A DNA stretch of 64,000 nt from Aliivibrio wodanis (GCA_000953695.1 LN554846.1:62001-126000), one strand, 5' to 3'. Counted from the first letter of the stretch, positions 20,605-30,416 are shown. Made by a program: numbers and translations. Notes: generated from the sequence alone by a model not told the origin.

Positions 20605-21516
20605 TTAAATCGTCATTTTTTTCTTTTTGCTAAATAGCCAAGCATCCATAGTAAATACAATTAGCGCCCCCCAAATAAAGGCAAAAGTAATCGCTTTATC
20701 TGCACTAAACACTTCATCGTATAGCCCTACAGCAAGAACAAACATTAAGCTTGGTCCAATGTATTGAAAGAAACCTAATGTAGATAGCTTTAATCGTGTT
20801 GCTGCGCCAGTAAAGCAAAGCAGAGGAACGGTAGTGATAATACCCGCAGCAACCAATAGTAAATTTAGATTCATTGGGTTTTCTGCAAAATTAGAGGTTG
20901 GAGAATCAGCAATAAATAATAAGTACGTCGCTGCTATTGGCAATAAAACCAAGGTCTCAATAAATAAGCCTGACTGTGCATCCATGGCTACTTTCTTGCG
21001 TAATAATCCATAAAAGCCAAAACTACAGGCTAAGGCCAATGCAACAAGAGGAATCGAACCAAAAGTGATTAATTGGATAAGAACGCCGATAGCCGCAAAA
21101 ACAACCGCAAGCCACTGTAATTTTCGTAATCGTTCCCCTAAAAAGATCATACCGAGCATGACATTAAAAATGGGGTTGATGAAATAACCGAGACTGGCAT
21201 CCAACATGTGATCAGCAGTGACTGCCCAAATGAAGATTAACCAATTAGCGCCTATCAACACACTGCTTGTCATTAGATAACCCATTTTTCGTTTATCTTT
21301 TAATGTATTGGCAACGGTTTTCCATCCTTTAGATAGAAACAGCAATCCTGCTAGAAAAAAGAAAGACCAAATAACACGGTGACTTAAAATCTCAAAAGGA
21401 GAAACTTCACTGATGGTTTTAAAATAAATAGGTGCAATGCCCCACATGGTGTAAGCACCAAGAGCAAAAAAGACCCCCTGACGAGTGCGCTGTTGTTCGA
21501 GTTCAGTGGTTGGCAT
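20605..21516 (-). CDS. rarD: RarD, EamA-family inner-membrane transporter
   Basis: Drug/metabolite-transporter protein with about ten membrane helices and two EamA repeats; the family is often annotated as chloramphenicol-sensitive protein RarD, and its substrate is not established. Typical sequence: RTRQGVFFALGAYTMWGIAPIYFK, HRVIWSFFFLAGLL, ALACSFGFYGLLRKK, FFQYIGPSLMFVLAVGLYDE, and a lysine-rich C-terminus (SKKKKMTI). The ATG at 21516 gives 303 residues and matches family length; a GTG at 21567 would add 17 residues and has an AAGG nearby, so the start is uncertain. Confidence 0.9.
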   Translation of the reverse strand: MPTTELEQQRTRQGVFFALGAYTMWGIAPIYFKTISEVSPFEILSHRVIWSFFFLAGLLFLSKGWKTVANTLKDKRKMGYLMTSSVLIGANWLIFIWAVTADHMLDASLGYFINPIFNVMLGMIFLGERLRKLQWLAVVFAAIGVLIQLITFGSIPLVALALACSFGFYGLLRKKVAMDAQSGLFIETLVLLPIAATYLLFIADSPTSNFAENPMNLNLLLVAAGIITTVPLLCFTGAATRLKLSTLGFFQYIGPSLMFVLAVGLYDEVFSADKAITFAFIWGALIVFTMDAWLFSKKKKMTI

Positions 21517-21697
21517 AAGTCGATTCTTAACGAAGTAATGTAATAGATAAGGTGTTTTTATGATCACACCTTGTATGAGTTGTTATGCGACGAAGTATAG
21601 AGGGGAGTGTCGAATGTGCCTAGTATTTTCCTATTGCTCTTTTCCTCACCAATAACCATAGGTAGAATGAGCCTCCCATAGTATTGATGAGTTTTTT

Positions 21698-23533
21698 ATG
21701 TCCAGCATTATCGCAGAGCAGCCAATGGAACAGGTATCACAAAGCTACACTGTTTTAAAAGACGTGTTTGGCTACCAAGAATTTCGTGTTGGACAAGAAG
21801 AAGTCATCAATGCCGTCCTTGATGGTAAAGACAGCCTTGTTATCATGCCAACCGGTGGTGGTAAATCTCTCTGTTATCAGATACCCGCACTGGTTTTTGA
21901 CGGGTTAACCTTGGTTATTTCTCCTTTAATTTCATTAATGAAGGACCAGGTTGATCAACTTAAAGCTAATGGCGTAAAGGCGGAATGCTTAAACTCAACC
22001 ATTGATCGTGAAGAGCAAATTTCGATTTGGAATCGTGTTAACTCTGGTCAGGTAAAAATGCTGTATGTTTCACCTGAACGCGTGATGATGCGTGATTTTA
22101 TGGATCGTTTAGCCTCCTTAAATTTGTGCATGATAGCGGTAGATGAAGCGCACTGTATTTCACAGTGGGGTCACGATTTCCGTCCAGAATACGCATCACT
22201 TGGACAGATTAAACAACGCTTTCCAGCCGTTCCGATCATGGCTCTAACTGCGACGGCGGATGAAGCAACACGTAAAGACATTTTAAGTCGTCTCTCATTA
22301 CCAAATCCTCATGAATATTTGGGCAGTTTTGATCGCCCTAATATCCGCTATACCGTGTTAGAGAAGCATAAACCTGTAAGCCAAATTGTGCGTTATCTTG
22401 CCACGCAGAAAAACCAGTGTGGTGTGATCTATTGTGGTAGTCGTAAGAAAGTAGAAATGCTGACGGAAAAGCTCTGCAATAACCATATTCGAGCAGCGGC
22501 TTATCATGCTGGTTTGGATTTGGATGAGCGCAACTATGTCCAAGAAGCGTTTCAACGTGATGATATTCAGATCGTTGTCGCTACGGTGGCGTTTGGTATG
22601 GGGATCAATAAATCAAACGTTCGTTTTGTAGCGCACTTTGATATTCCCAAGAATATAGAATCTTATTATCAAGAGACTGGTCGAGCAGGGCGTGATGGCC
22701 TACCTGCTGAAGCGGTGATGTTATACGATCCTGCTGATATTGTATGGTTAAGAAAACTGGTAGAAGAGAAGCCAGAAGGGCCACAAAAATTAGTTGAAAG
22801 CCACAAGCTCAATGCCATGACTGCCTTTGCAGAAGCACAAACGTGTCGCCGCCAAGTCCTATTAAATTACTTTGGTGAATACAGTCCTAAACCGTGTGGT
22901 AACTGTGATGTTTGTTTAGATCCTCCAAAGCAATTTGATGGCACAGAAGCTGCACAAAAAGCCTTGTCATGTGTTTATCGAGTAAATCAAGGTTTCGGTG
23001 TCGGTTATGTCGTCGAAGTCCTACGAGGCTTGAAAATTGCACGAATTCGAGAACATGGCCATGACAAATTATCGACTTATGGCATTGGTAAAGAGCACAG
23101 CCATGAGTACTGGGTCAGTATTATTCGACAACTGATCCACAAAGGATTGTTGGCGCAAAACATCACTCGAAACTCGACGTTGCAATTAACTGAAGAAGCT
23201 CGCCCGATCTTAAAAGGGCAAGAAGCATTAGAGCTTGCGGTTCCACGACTTGATACCGCAGCGAAAACAGCGAAGTCTGAAAAGTTGAATAATCGTCATT
23301 ATGATAAGCAGTTATTTGCCAAGTTACGAAAATTGCGTAAATCGATAGCTGACCGTGATGACCTACCGCCTTATGTCGTCTTCAGTGATGCAACATTAAT
23401 GGATATGGCTGACATTACTCCAACTTCTTATGGTGAAATGCTTGCTGTTAATGGAGTCGGGCAAAAGAAACTAGAAAAATACGCCGATCCATTCTTGGAT
23501 TTAATTGAAATGCACATTACCGGACAAGGATAA
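21698..23533 (+). CDS. recQ: ATP-dependent DNA helicase RecQ
   Basis: 3'-5' superfamily 2 helicase of recombination repair. Motifs: [14 protein letters not shown], Walker [17 protein letters not shown] (about residue 51), DEAH box [19 protein letters not shown] (about 145), [31 protein letters not shown], and [11 protein letters not shown] zinc-binding cluster ([24 protein letters not shown]) and the RQC winged-helix region follow. An HRDC domain closes the protein ([20 protein letters not shown]...[12 protein letters not shown]). At 611 residues it matches E. coli RecQ. A DUF3630 gene follows after 3 bases. Confidence 0.96.
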   Translation: MSSIIAEQPMEQVSQSYTVLKDVFGYQEFRVGQEEVINAVLDGKDSLVIMPTGGGKSLCYQIPALVFDGLTLVISPLISLMKDQVDQLKANGVKAECLNSTIDREEQISIWNRVNSGQVKMLYVSPERVMMRDFMDRLASLNLCMIAVDEAHCISQWGHDFRPEYASLGQIKQRFPAVPIMALTATADEATRKDILSRLSLPNPHEYLGSFDRPNIRYTVLEKHKPVSQIVRYLATQKNQCGVIYCGSRKKVEMLTEKLCNNHIRAAAYHAGLDLDERNYVQEAFQRDDIQIVVATVAFGMGINKSNVRFVAHFDIPKNIESYYQETGRAGRDGLPAEAVMLYDPADIVWLRKLVEEKPEGPQKLVESHKLNAMTAFAEAQTCRRQVLLNYFGEYSPKPCGNCDVCLDPPKQFDGTEAAQKALSCVYRVNQGFGVGYVVEVLRGLKIARIREHGHDKLSTYGIGKEHSHEYWVSIIRQLIHKGLLAQNITRNSTLQLTEEARPILKGQEALELAVPRLDTAAKTAKSEKLNNRHYDKQLFAKLRKLRKSIADRDDLPPYVVFSDATLMDMADITPTSYGEMLAVNGVGQKKLEKYADPFLDLIEMHITGQG

Positions 23534-23536
23534 GTC

Positions 23537-23827
23537 ATGAGTTTATTTTCAGTGGTTGAGTTTGATAAAGAAGCAGGTCGGATTATTTTTGCGGTGCCTG
23601 AGTTTCATTTTGATTCATTTGAAGTGATTGGTAAGCAATTAGTTACTGCCATGGATGCCACGATAGTAGAACAACAGATGGATGCCGATCTGCATTCTTG
23701 GTTAGTTGATTTTGAAGGCGCGCAATTTATGTTACGTGCTGAGCATTATTCGAATTCGGTATGGCTTGAAGCATTGGCTCGTACCGAGCATCAAGAAGAG
23801 TTGGCGTTTATTGCAGGTTTGTTTTAA
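23537..23827 (+). CDS. DUF3630 family small protein
   Basis: Acidic 96-residue protein beginning MSLFSVVEFDKEAGRIIFAVPEF. I recognise it as the Vibrionaceae DUF3630 type often found after recQ; its function is unknown. No signal peptide, membrane segment or metal motif is visible. It starts 3 bases after the recQ stop with an overlapping ribosome binding site (GGACAAGGATAA), so it is very likely co-transcribed and coupled with recQ. A link with RecQ function is inference from position. Confidence 0.85.
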   Translation: MSLFSVVEFDKEAGRIIFAVPEFHFDSFEVIGKQLVTAMDATIVEQQMDADLHSWLVDFEGAQFMLRAEHYSNSVWLEALARTEHQEELAFIAGLF

Positions 23828-23925
23828 GCAGCTCTTGTGATCAAAAGCGGTTAATGTATAATCACCGCCCTGAAAATTGGCTAGAGTCATTACGTAAATA
23901 AACGATGATTTTAGCTTTGTGTTTA

Positions 23926-23962
23926 ATTTGGGTTCCCTCGCCCCCAATGACAAAAAGGTACT
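23926..23962 (+). promoter_or_regulatory. Candidate preQ1 class I riboswitch upstream of yhhQ
   Basis: TTGGG (23928-23932) pairs with CCCAA (23943-23947) to form P1. The C-rich loop TTCCCTCGCC and the A-rich tail TGACAAAAAGG (23948-23958) fit the small preQ1-I H-type pseudoknot. In it, loop cytosines pair with the GG at the tail end while the A tract fills the minor groove. Here that GG is the ribosome binding site of yhhQ (ATG at 23966). Ligand binding would therefore hide the site and lower translation of the queuosine-precursor importer. The gene partner, geometry and position all agree; no ligand data are available. Confidence 0.72.
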
Positions 23963-23965
23963 TAT

Positions 23966-24631
23966 ATGAGTACATTTACGCCCGCGCAAAAGCGCAACGC
24001 TTTATCCTTCCTTGTAGTGTTCCACCTTGTAATTATTGCATCAAGTAACTATTTGGTTCAGATCCCATTCACTTTGTTTGGGCTACATACCACGTGGGGT
24101 GCATTTACCTTCCCATTCATTTTCTTAGCAACAGATTTAACCGTTCGGATCTTTGGTGCCAAGATGGCAAGAAGCATCATCTTCTTTGTTATGCTACCGG
24201 CATTAGCTGTTTCTTACTTTTTATCAGTTGTCTTTTTTGAAGGGCAGTACCAAGGATTCTCACAACTTGGTGAGTTTAACTTATTTGTTGCACGCATTGC
24301 GATCGCAAGCTTTATGGCTTATTTACTTGGACAGATATTAGATGTTCATGTGTTTAATCGTCTTCGTCAGCTAAAACAGTGGTGGATAGCGCCAACATGC
24401 TCAACCTTATTTGGTAATGCAATAGACACCTTAGCGTTCTTTGCCATTGCCTTTTACCAAAGCCCTGATGCGTTTATGGCAGAGCATTGGACAGAGATTG
24501 CTCTTGTGGATTACGGCGTTAAGCTGGTTATTAGTCTAGGTTTGTTTGTTCCTATATATGGTGTACTACTGAATTACTTAATTCGTAAGTTAACTTCAGA
24601 AGGGCATCAATTGGCGACATCGACTTCTTAG
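23966..24631 (+). CDS. yhhQ: Queuosine precursor transporter YhhQ
   Basis: Inner-membrane importer of 7-cyano-7-deazaguanine (preQ0) and preQ1, used to make queuosine in tRNA. The protein has 221 residues and six membrane helices, with the family segments SSNYLVQIPFTLFGLHTTWGAFTFPFIFLATDLTVRIFG, LFVARIAIASFMAYLLGQILDVHVFNRLRQ and TLFGNAIDTLAFFAIAFY. The glycine-rich and charged motifs in these segments are conserved with E. coli YhhQ, which has the same length. A candidate preQ1 riboswitch immediately precedes it and overlaps its ribosome binding site. Confidence 0.95.
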   Translation: MSTFTPAQKRNALSFLVVFHLVIIASSNYLVQIPFTLFGLHTTWGAFTFPFIFLATDLTVRIFGAKMARSIIFFVMLPALAVSYFLSVVFFEGQYQGFSQLGEFNLFVARIAIASFMAYLLGQILDVHVFNRLRQLKQWWIAPTCSTLFGNAIDTLAFFAIAFYQSPDAFMAEHWTEIALVDYGVKLVISLGLFVPIYGVLLNYLIRKLTSEGHQLATSTS

Positions 24632-24659
24632 CTGTAGTGTTAAAGAAAAATACTAGACT

Positions 24660-24687
24660 AAGGTCAGCCATGTGCTGGCCTTTTTTA
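24660..24687 (+). terminator. Intrinsic terminator after yhhQ
   Basis: AAGGTCAG (24660-24667) pairs with CTGGCCTT (24675-24682) with one G-U pair and a 7-base loop; T6 follows. Confidence 0.85.
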
Positions 24688-24726
24688 TTGTTATCGTATT
24701 GAAATATTTATGATTTATTAATTAAG

Positions 24727-24777
24727 TGAGAGTTATTCTCATTTAATTGTTGCATTTCAAATGAGAATGGTTATTAT
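24727..24777 (+). promoter_or_regulatory. Fur-controlled promoter of ryhB
   Basis: Two Fur-box-like elements lie here. AAATGAGAATGGTTATTATT (24759-24778) overlaps the promoter, and a second in the opposite orientation (AAATGAGAATAACT on the minus strand) lies at 24731-24744. A promoter TTGCAT (24749-24754), 17 bases, TATTAT (24772-24777) predicts a start near 24784. Fur-iron bound here would cover the -35 and -10 and repress transcription. Confidence 0.78.
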
Positions 24778-24783
24778 TAACTT

Positions 24784-24964
24784 GTCTTCAGGGAATAACG
24801 CACAAACGGTTTACCCCGCACTATTCCAGGAAGGCACGACATTGCTCACATTGCTTCCAGTGTACATCAGCTACATGAGCAGTGATGAACGTTTCTAAGT
24901 TAACGGTATCATTGCTCTCTTTTTGCTGAGCGGCGCTTCTTTTAGAAGACGCCGCTTTTTTTTG
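24784..24964 (+). ncRNA. ryhB: RyhB iron-stress small RNA (long Vibrio form)
   Basis: The segment GCACGACATTGCTCACATTG, followed by CTTCCAG (24835-24861), matches the base-pairing core of E. coli RyhB as I recall it. The transcript would be about 180 nt, longer than E. coli RyhB (90 nt) but like the >200-nt Vibrio cholerae form, which also lies upstream of polA. A 5' hairpin is suggested by GGAATA and TATTCC (24792-24829). The terminator is GCGGCG/CGCCGC (24930-24935/24950-24955) with an inner CTTCT/AGAAG and T8. The Fur-box promoter fits iron repression. Expected targets are mRNAs of iron-using proteins, with Hfq. Confidence 0.88.
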
Positions 24965-25055
24965 CTTTTTTTTTAAGATAAAAGTAAATGTTTTTATAAA
25001 TTACACTTGTTTAAATGGCGTACTTTTGGACAGAAAAAGGGGGAGTTAATATTAT

Positions 25056-25226
25056 TGTCCACAAAGCATGATCAAACAAGGATCTCTTTGTTGATCGTTT
25101 TATTTAACCTAAGCTTTTGATTTTTTAGTTTTAAATAGGCATTTTTCGCATTGATAAAATAGTTATTAATTAAGCGGAAAATAATTACAAACAGAGTTAT
25201 CCACAGATGGGAGTGGTTGTGGATGA
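25056..25226. promoter_or_regulatory. Cluster of DnaA-box-like sites upstream of polA
   Basis: TTATCCACA at 25197-25205 is a perfect DnaA box. TTGTGGATGA at 25217-25226 is a near-perfect box on the other strand (TCATCCACA), and TTGTCCACA at 25056-25064 is a one-mismatch form. The DNA between and after is very AT-rich. An imperfect hairpin (GATCAA with TTGATC, 25070-25096) lies between. The region ends about 110 bases before the polA ATG. Possible roles are DnaA control of polA or titration of DnaA; neither is shown. Confidence 0.5.
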
Positions 25227-25336
25227 GGTTATTATTCATCAATAAAAGAAGAAAAAAGAATTAAGAGCAGCATTTTTATGTGGCTTGGGTATAAAATGAA
25301 AGTTATTGATTACATAACCTCTGGGTAAGACAGACT

Positions 25337-28141
25337 ATGGCAAGAATTCCTGATAATCCATTCATTCTAGTGGATGGCTCTTCGTATCTTTTCCGTGCAT
25401 ACCACGCCGCTCCTAATTTTACTAATGGCGATGGCCAACCAACAGGTGCAGTGTATGGCGTAATTAATATGCTGCGTAGTCTTTTAAAACAATTTGAAAC
25501 AGATCGTATAGCAGTGATCTTTGATGCAAAAGGAAAAACCTTTCGTAATGACATGTACCCAGAGTACAAAGCGAATCGTCCACCAATGCCGGATGATTTA
25601 CGTTGCCAGATTGAACCTCTACACAAACTGATCAAAGCGATGGGCTTACCATTGATCTCTATTTCAGGGGTAGAAGCCGATGATGTGATTGGTACATTAG
25701 CATCGCAAGCCTCAAAAGCAGGCATTCCTGTACTGATTAGTACCGGTGATAAAGATATGGCGCAGCTTGTTGATGAGAACGTGACTCTAATAAATACCAT
25801 GACAAATGTGATCATGGGACCTGAAGGTGTTGAAGAGAAATTCGGCGTTCCACCAGAGCTGATTATTGATTATCTTGCACTGATGGGTGATACCTCAGAT
25901 AACATTCCAGGTGTCCCAGGTATTGGTGACAAAACAGCAAGAGCACTATTACAAGGTGTTGGTGGTTTAGATGCGCTTTATGCCAACCTTGATGATATTG
26001 CGCCATTAGGTTTCCGTGGCTCAAAAGGCATGGCGAAAAAACTAGAAGAGAATAGAGAAGGCGCTTACCTTTCTTATGAACTTGCGACCATTAAGCTTGA
26101 TGTTGAATTAGAACAGCGACCTGAAGAGCTTGTAAAACAAGAACCAAATGTTGATGAGTTAGTTCAAATGTTTGGTCAAATGAATTTTAAACGTTGGCTA
26201 ACTGAAATGCTAGATGGCAGTGACGGTAAGATCGTTTCACATGAAACATCAGCAAATCGAATAGCAGGTGCATCATCAAATAGTAATGATGAGACTGAAG
26301 AAGAAGTCATTGTTGCTGCTCAAGTTGATCGCTCAAAGTACGAGACTATTTTAACCAAAGAAGCTTTCTTATCATGGTTAGAAAAGTTAAACAGCGTAGA
26401 AGTTGCTGCTTTTGATACTGAAACTGACAGTTTAGATTACATGGTTGCTAATTTGATTGGCTTATCGTTTGCAATCGAAGAAGGCGAAGCTGCGTATGTT
26501 CCTGTTGCTCATGACTATCTTGATGCCCCTGAGCAACTTGATCGTGATTGGGTTCTTGAGCAATTAAAACCGTATTTAGAAGACGACAACAAAGCAAAAG
26601 TGGGCCAAAACTTAAAATACGATGCAAGTGTATTAGCGCGTTACGATATCGAGATGAAAGGTATTAAGTTTGATACCATGCTTGAATCTTATGTGTATAA
26701 CAGCGTTGCTGGTAAACACAATATGGATAGCTTAGCACTGCGTTACTTACAGCATAATACGATTTCATTTGAAGAGATTGCGGGTAAAGGTAAAAAACAA
26801 CTTACGTTTAACCAAATCGCTTTAGAGCAAGCTGCACCTTACGCCGCTGAAGATGCAGACATCACATTACGACTACACCATGTATTGAACGCTAAGCTAG
26901 AAGCGGATGAGAAATTAAAATCGGTATTTACTGATATTGAATTACCACTTGTTTCAGTACTTTCTCGTATGGAAAGAAAGGGTGTGTATATTGATGACAT
27001 GCTGCTTTCTGCGCAATCACTTGAAATTGGCCAGCGTTTAGATGAATTAGAAAAAGCAGCGTATGAAGTAGCAGGACAAGAATTCAATATGAATTCACCA
27101 AAGCAGCTTCAAGTTATTCTATTTGAAAAAATGGAACTGCCAGTTATTAAAAAGACACCGTCAGGAGCAGCATCAACTAATGAAGAAGTGCTGCAAGAGT
27201 TGGCGTTAGAGTATGAACTTCCTAAGCTGATTTTAGAGTACCGTGGCTTAGCTAAGCTAAAATCCACTTATACCGATAAACTTCCAAAGATGATTAATCC
27301 ATCAACGGGTCGTGTGCATACCTCTTACCATCAAGCGGTGACAGCGACAGGACGTTTATCATCGACCGATCCAAATTTACAAAATATTCCAATTCGTAAT
27401 GAAGAAGGTCGTCGTATTCGCCAAGCGTTTGTTGCTCCCCATGGTTGGAAAATCCTAGCAGTCGATTATTCTCAAATTGAATTGCGTATCATGGCGCACT
27501 TATCTCAAGATAAAGCGTTATTAGAAGCGTTCTCGGCAGGTAAAGACATTCACTCAGCAACCGCTGCAGAAGTGAAGGGCGTATCGATAGAAGAGGTGAC
27601 CTCTGAAGATCGTCGCCGTGCTAAGGCCATCAACTTTGGTTTGATCTATGGCATGAGTGCATTTGGTCTTGCGAAGCAAATTGGTATCTCTCGTGGTGAA
27701 GCACAAGATTACATGAATGTGTATTTTGAGCGTTACCCTGGTGTAATGCAATACATGGAAGAAACTCGACTATTAGCAACTGAGCAAGGTTATGTGGAAA
27801 CTCTATACGGGCGTCGTCTGCATTTACCTGAAATCAATGCTCGTAATGCTATACGTCGTAAAGCAGCAGAACGTGCGGCTATTAATGCGCCAATGCAAGG
27901 CACAGCCGCAGACATTATCAAGAAAGCGATGATCTTAGTCGATGACTGGATAGAAGCGGAAGGTAATGCTCAAGTTAATCTACTTATGCAAGTACACGAT
28001 GAATTGGTATTTGAAGTTAAAGAAGATGTATTAGAAGAAGTGACCAAACAAATTACAGCACTAATGGAAGGAGCGGTAGAGCTCGATGTACCACTTATTG
28101 CAGATAGTGATTTTGGTAATAACTGGGATGAAGCTCATTAA
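25337..28141 (+). CDS. polA: DNA polymerase I
   Basis: Repair and Okazaki-fragment polymerase with three domains. The 5' nuclease (residues about 1-290) shows [21 protein letters not shown] and [18 protein letters not shown]. The 3'-5' exonuclease (about 330-520) keeps its catalytic carboxylates (FDTETDSLD near 356, [23 protein letters not shown]). The polymerase domain shows [17 protein letters not shown], motif A DYSQIELR, motif [21 protein letters not shown] and motif [10 protein letters not shown]. At 934 residues it is close to E. coli Pol I (928). It is flanked by sRNA genes ryhB and spf. Confidence 0.97.
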   Translation: MARIPDNPFILVDGSSYLFRAYHAAPNFTNGDGQPTGAVYGVINMLRSLLKQFETDRIAVIFDAKGKTFRNDMYPEYKANRPPMPDDLRCQIEPLHKLIKAMGLPLISISGVEADDVIGTLASQASKAGIPVLISTGDKDMAQLVDENVTLINTMTNVIMGPEGVEEKFGVPPELIIDYLALMGDTSDNIPGVPGIGDKTARALLQGVGGLDALYANLDDIAPLGFRGSKGMAKKLEENREGAYLSYELATIKLDVELEQRPEELVKQEPNVDELVQMFGQMNFKRWLTEMLDGSDGKIVSHETSANRIAGASSNSNDETEEEVIVAAQVDRSKYETILTKEAFLSWLEKLNSVEVAAFDTETDSLDYMVANLIGLSFAIEEGEAAYVPVAHDYLDAPEQLDRDWVLEQLKPYLEDDNKAKVGQNLKYDASVLARYDIEMKGIKFDTMLESYVYNSVAGKHNMDSLALRYLQHNTISFEEIAGKGKKQLTFNQIALEQAAPYAAEDADITLRLHHVLNAKLEADEKLKSVFTDIELPLVSVLSRMERKGVYIDDMLLSAQSLEIGQRLDELEKAAYEVAGQEFNMNSPKQLQVILFEKMELPVIKKTPSGAASTNEEVLQELALEYELPKLILEYRGLAKLKSTYTDKLPKMINPSTGRVHTSYHQAVTATGRLSSTDPNLQNIPIRNEEGRRIRQAFVAPHGWKILAVDYSQIELRIMAHLSQDKALLEAFSAGKDIHSATAAEVKGVSIEEVTSEDRRRAKAINFGLIYGMSAFGLAKQIGISRGEAQDYMNVYFERYPGVMQYMEETRLLATEQGYVETLYGRRLHLPEINARNAIRRKAAERAAINAPMQGTAADIIKKAMILVDDWIEAEGNAQVNLLMQVHDELVFEVKEDVLEEVTKQITALMEGAVELDVPLIADSDFGNNWDEAH

Positions 28142-28218
28142 ATACACGAAGATGAATATTGTCGTGTTGATGTAACTGATTAAATTGTAATTTAGTTACA
28201 CGCTTCATTAAAACTATG

Positions 28219-28246
28219 AGCCAGCGCACGCGTTGGCTTTTTTTTA
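28219..28246 (+). terminator. Intrinsic terminator after polA
   Basis: AGCCAGCG (28219-28226) pairs with CGTTGGCT (28231-28238) with one G-U pair and a CACG loop; T8 follows. Confidence 0.85.
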
Positions 28247-28358
28247 TCTAAAATAAAGTGAGCTATGTCAGATGTTTGTTGTGCTTTTATGAACGAAACT
28301 GAAAAAAAATTACAAAAAAAGGTTTTCAAAACTGTTCGTTTGTTGTACATTTATCTGC

Positions 28359-28467
28359 GTAGGGTACAGAGGTAAAGATGTTCTATCTTTCAGACCTTTT
28401 GTTTCACGTTATTGGATTTGGCTAAATTCAGCCGCCTCAGTCAACCTTTTTGACTGGGGCGTTTTTT
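28359..28467 (+). ncRNA. spf: Spot 42 small RNA
   Basis: The 5' part GTAGGGTACAGAGGTAAAGA, then TGTTCTATCTTTCAGACC, is almost identical to E. coli Spot 42, and the length (109 nt) agrees. The terminator stem pairs CAGTCAA (28438-28444) with TTGACTG (28450-28456) and extends to GGGGC-T6. Spot 42 pairs with mRNAs of secondary carbon metabolism and is repressed by CRP-cAMP in E. coli. A weak CRP-like site (AGTGA-N6-TCAGA) lies at 28257-28272, about 95 bases upstream of the start, but its role is uncertain. Gene order polA-spf-engB is as in E. coli. Confidence 0.95.
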
Positions 28468-28828
28468 CTTTCTGGCCTTTTAAAAACTTAATTCTCCGAT
28501 TTTTTCCGCATTTTTTATTTCTTCTTATTTTTCACTACCTGTAATTTTACAACAAGTTGTTTTATTGATAATTAATTTACATAATTATCTTAACTGACTG
28601 TTTTTAAATGATTAGATTTGTTTTCTTGGGCTATTTTAAGGTGAGTTTGTAGCTTTGAAGGACGTTGTTAATTTAAAAGATGATTTGAACTTTATTGGGA
28701 TTTGTTTCAAAGGAAAGATTGTTGCATTATGCGCGGCAGAAAAACAATAACACCTCTTTATCTCTCCCATTTCCCCACCAGTTAAGGTGGGGTTATTTTT
28801 TGTCACAGGCTGTATCTATATATGCTGT
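28468..28828 (+). other. Gap between spf and engB with an orphan terminator
   Basis: No gene is supported here. A strong terminator, CCCCACC (28773-28779), loop AGTTAA, GGTGGGG (28786-28792), TTATTTTTT, faces the plus strand about 300 bases after Spot 42 has already ended. On the minus strand no T run follows the stem, so it does not suit engB. It suggests an unannotated plus-strand transcript in 28560-28800. I cannot identify a firm promoter or a coding frame for it. Confidence 0.45.
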
Positions 28829-29476
28829 TTATTCAGCATCTAGACCTTCAATGAATTCATCATCGATTTCAAAAGCCGGTGCAAACCATGTGTCTAGCTT
28901 GGCACGAAGTATATCAACACCGAATCCTTTTGATGAAGAGAACGCATCAACAACAACTTCACCACCAAAATCTACCGCAGCTTCACGTACTTTAAGTACT
29001 TGTGCTTTACGAGCACCACTTTTCAGTTTATCTGCTTTAGTTAATAAGATTTGTACTGGGATATTTTGGTCAACTGCCCAGAACACAAGCTGTTGGTCAA
29101 TATCTTTAAGTGGATGACGAATATCCATCAATACCACTAAGCCTTTTAAGCTTTGACGTTTCTGTAGGTACTCACCTAAAGACTTCTGCCATTTCTTTTT
29201 CATCTCAATAGGAACTTGAGCAAAGCCATATCCTGGTAAATCCACAATGTGACAGTTCTCATCAACTTTAAATAAGTTAATAAGCTGAGTACGACCCGGA
29301 GTTTTAGAGGTTTTTGCTAAGCCTTTTTGGTTTGTTAAGCGGTTTAATGCGCTCGACTTACCGGCATTTGAACGGCCAGCGAAGGCAACTTCAATACCTT
29401 CATCCTCAGGTAGATGGCGAATATCTGGTGCACTGGTAATGAAGTGCGTCTTTTGGTAGTGAATGATTTTGCTCAC
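28829..29476 (-). CDS. engB: Ribosome biogenesis GTPase EngB (YihA/YsxC)
   Basis: Essential GTPase for large ribosomal subunit assembly. G1 is [17 protein letters not shown]2/switch [10 protein letters not shown]3 [12 protein letters not shown]4 LLTKADKL and G5 FSSSKGFG. The start chosen is GTG at 29476 ([23 protein letters not shown], 215 residues), with GGAG 7 bases upstream; a TTG at 29503 would add nine residues without family support. It faces Spot 42 convergently, as in E. coli. Confidence 0.95.
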   Translation of the reverse strand: MSKIIHYQKTHFITSAPDIRHLPEDEGIEVAFAGRSNAGKSSALNRLTNQKGLAKTSKTPGRTQLINLFKVDENCHIVDLPGYGFAQVPIEMKKKWQKSLGEYLQKRQSLKGLVVLMDIRHPLKDIDQQLVFWAVDQNIPVQILLTKADKLKSGARKAQVLKVREAAVDFGGEVVVDAFSSSKGFGVDILRAKLDTWFAPAFEIDDEFIEGLDAE

Positions 29477-29759
29477 TGTTAACTCCGTCTCGACTGAAAC
29501 CAAGCTGTAGATAATGATCCAAGTAGGATTATTGTAGTCAGCTGATTACTTTTTTGTGAAAATGTGTAAAATAACCGCATTAAGGATGTCACAACTTATT
29601 TTTTAGTTGGTAAACTTAAAAACGGTAAAGGTCGCTCATTGTACCATGCTGTAGCCAATTTAGAGCGGTACTGGAAGCTTAATATCCAACACAGTGTAAA
29701 TAAACCTTGGTAAAAAGGGTAACTCATTGTGAGGGAACGATAATAATAAATGGAATGTC

Positions 29760-30377
29760 ATGAAAAAATTAGCGCTGATATTAACTCTCCTAGCTAGTTG
29801 CTCAACATGGGCTCAAGGAGATATCGAAGCTGGAAAGCAAAAATCTGTAACATGTACGGCGTGTCATGGTCAAGAAGGTAACAGTACCTTGACCCAATAC
29901 CCAAACCTAGCAGGTCAACACGCAGGTTATCTTGAAAAGCAAATCAATGAATTTAAATTGGGCATGCTAACTCAAGGAAAGCAAGGCCGTATGGATCCTG
30001 TTATGGGTGCAATGGCAATGGGTGTTGATGAACAAGGAGCTAAAGATATAGCGGCTTATTATGCCTCTTTACCAATGGCGGACAATACCACTCCAGAGGA
30101 ATCGATTCCTGCAGGCAAAGCATTATACTTAGCGGGTGATATGGAGCGTGGAATTACGGCGTGTGTTGCGTGTCATGGCCCTCGAGGTAATGGTACATCA
30201 CTGTCAGGCTTCCCTAAAATATCTGGTCAGCATTCTGATTACGTAAAAGCGCAGTTAGAAAAATTTCGTTCTGGCGATCGTTCAAATGACATGAATGCCA
30301 TGATGCGTGATATTGCGAAGAAGCTGACAGATGAAGATATTGCAACCTTGTCTAAATACGTTGGTGGCCTGCATTAA
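29760..30377 (+). CDS. Diheme cytochrome c4
   Basis: Periplasmic or membrane-associated electron carrier that can feed terminal oxidases. An 18-residue signal peptide (MKKLALILTLLASCSTWA) precedes two similar class I cytochrome domains. Heme motifs are CTACH at residues 32-36 and CVACH at 135-139, with distal methionine candidates in MDPVMGAMAMG and MNAMMRDIA. The internal duplication (YPNLAGQHAGYLEKQINEF and FPKISGQHSDYVKAQLEKF) and 205-residue length are typical of c4. It follows divergent engB after 283 bp and ends at its own terminator. Confidence 0.94.
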   Translation: MKKLALILTLLASCSTWAQGDIEAGKQKSVTCTACHGQEGNSTLTQYPNLAGQHAGYLEKQINEFKLGMLTQGKQGRMDPVMGAMAMGVDEQGAKDIAAYYASLPMADNTTPEESIPAGKALYLAGDMERGITACVACHGPRGNGTSLSGFPKISGQHSDYVKAQLEKFRSGDRSNDMNAMMRDIAKKLTDEDIATLSKYVGGLH

Positions 30378-30416
30378 TTGTTAGTGTAACCTCGATAATT
30401 AAGACCAAATTTGAAG

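Noticed and set aside
25056-25330. A replication origin upstream of polA
   Set aside because: There are DnaA boxes and AT-rich DNA, but too few boxes and none of the usual origin neighbours (dnaA, mnmG, mioC, parAB). Kept only as a DnaA-box cluster.
28468-28828. CsrB/CsrC-type RNA next to engB, as in E. coli
   Set aside because: Only two GGA motifs are present in the gap, far fewer than in CsrA-binding RNAs, and no repeated hairpin loops were seen.
28695-29117. 140-codon plus-strand frame over the spf-engB gap and engB
   Set aside because: Most of it is the antisense of engB, it crosses a strong terminator, and the protein (many S, T and A, no family likeness) looks like a shadow frame.
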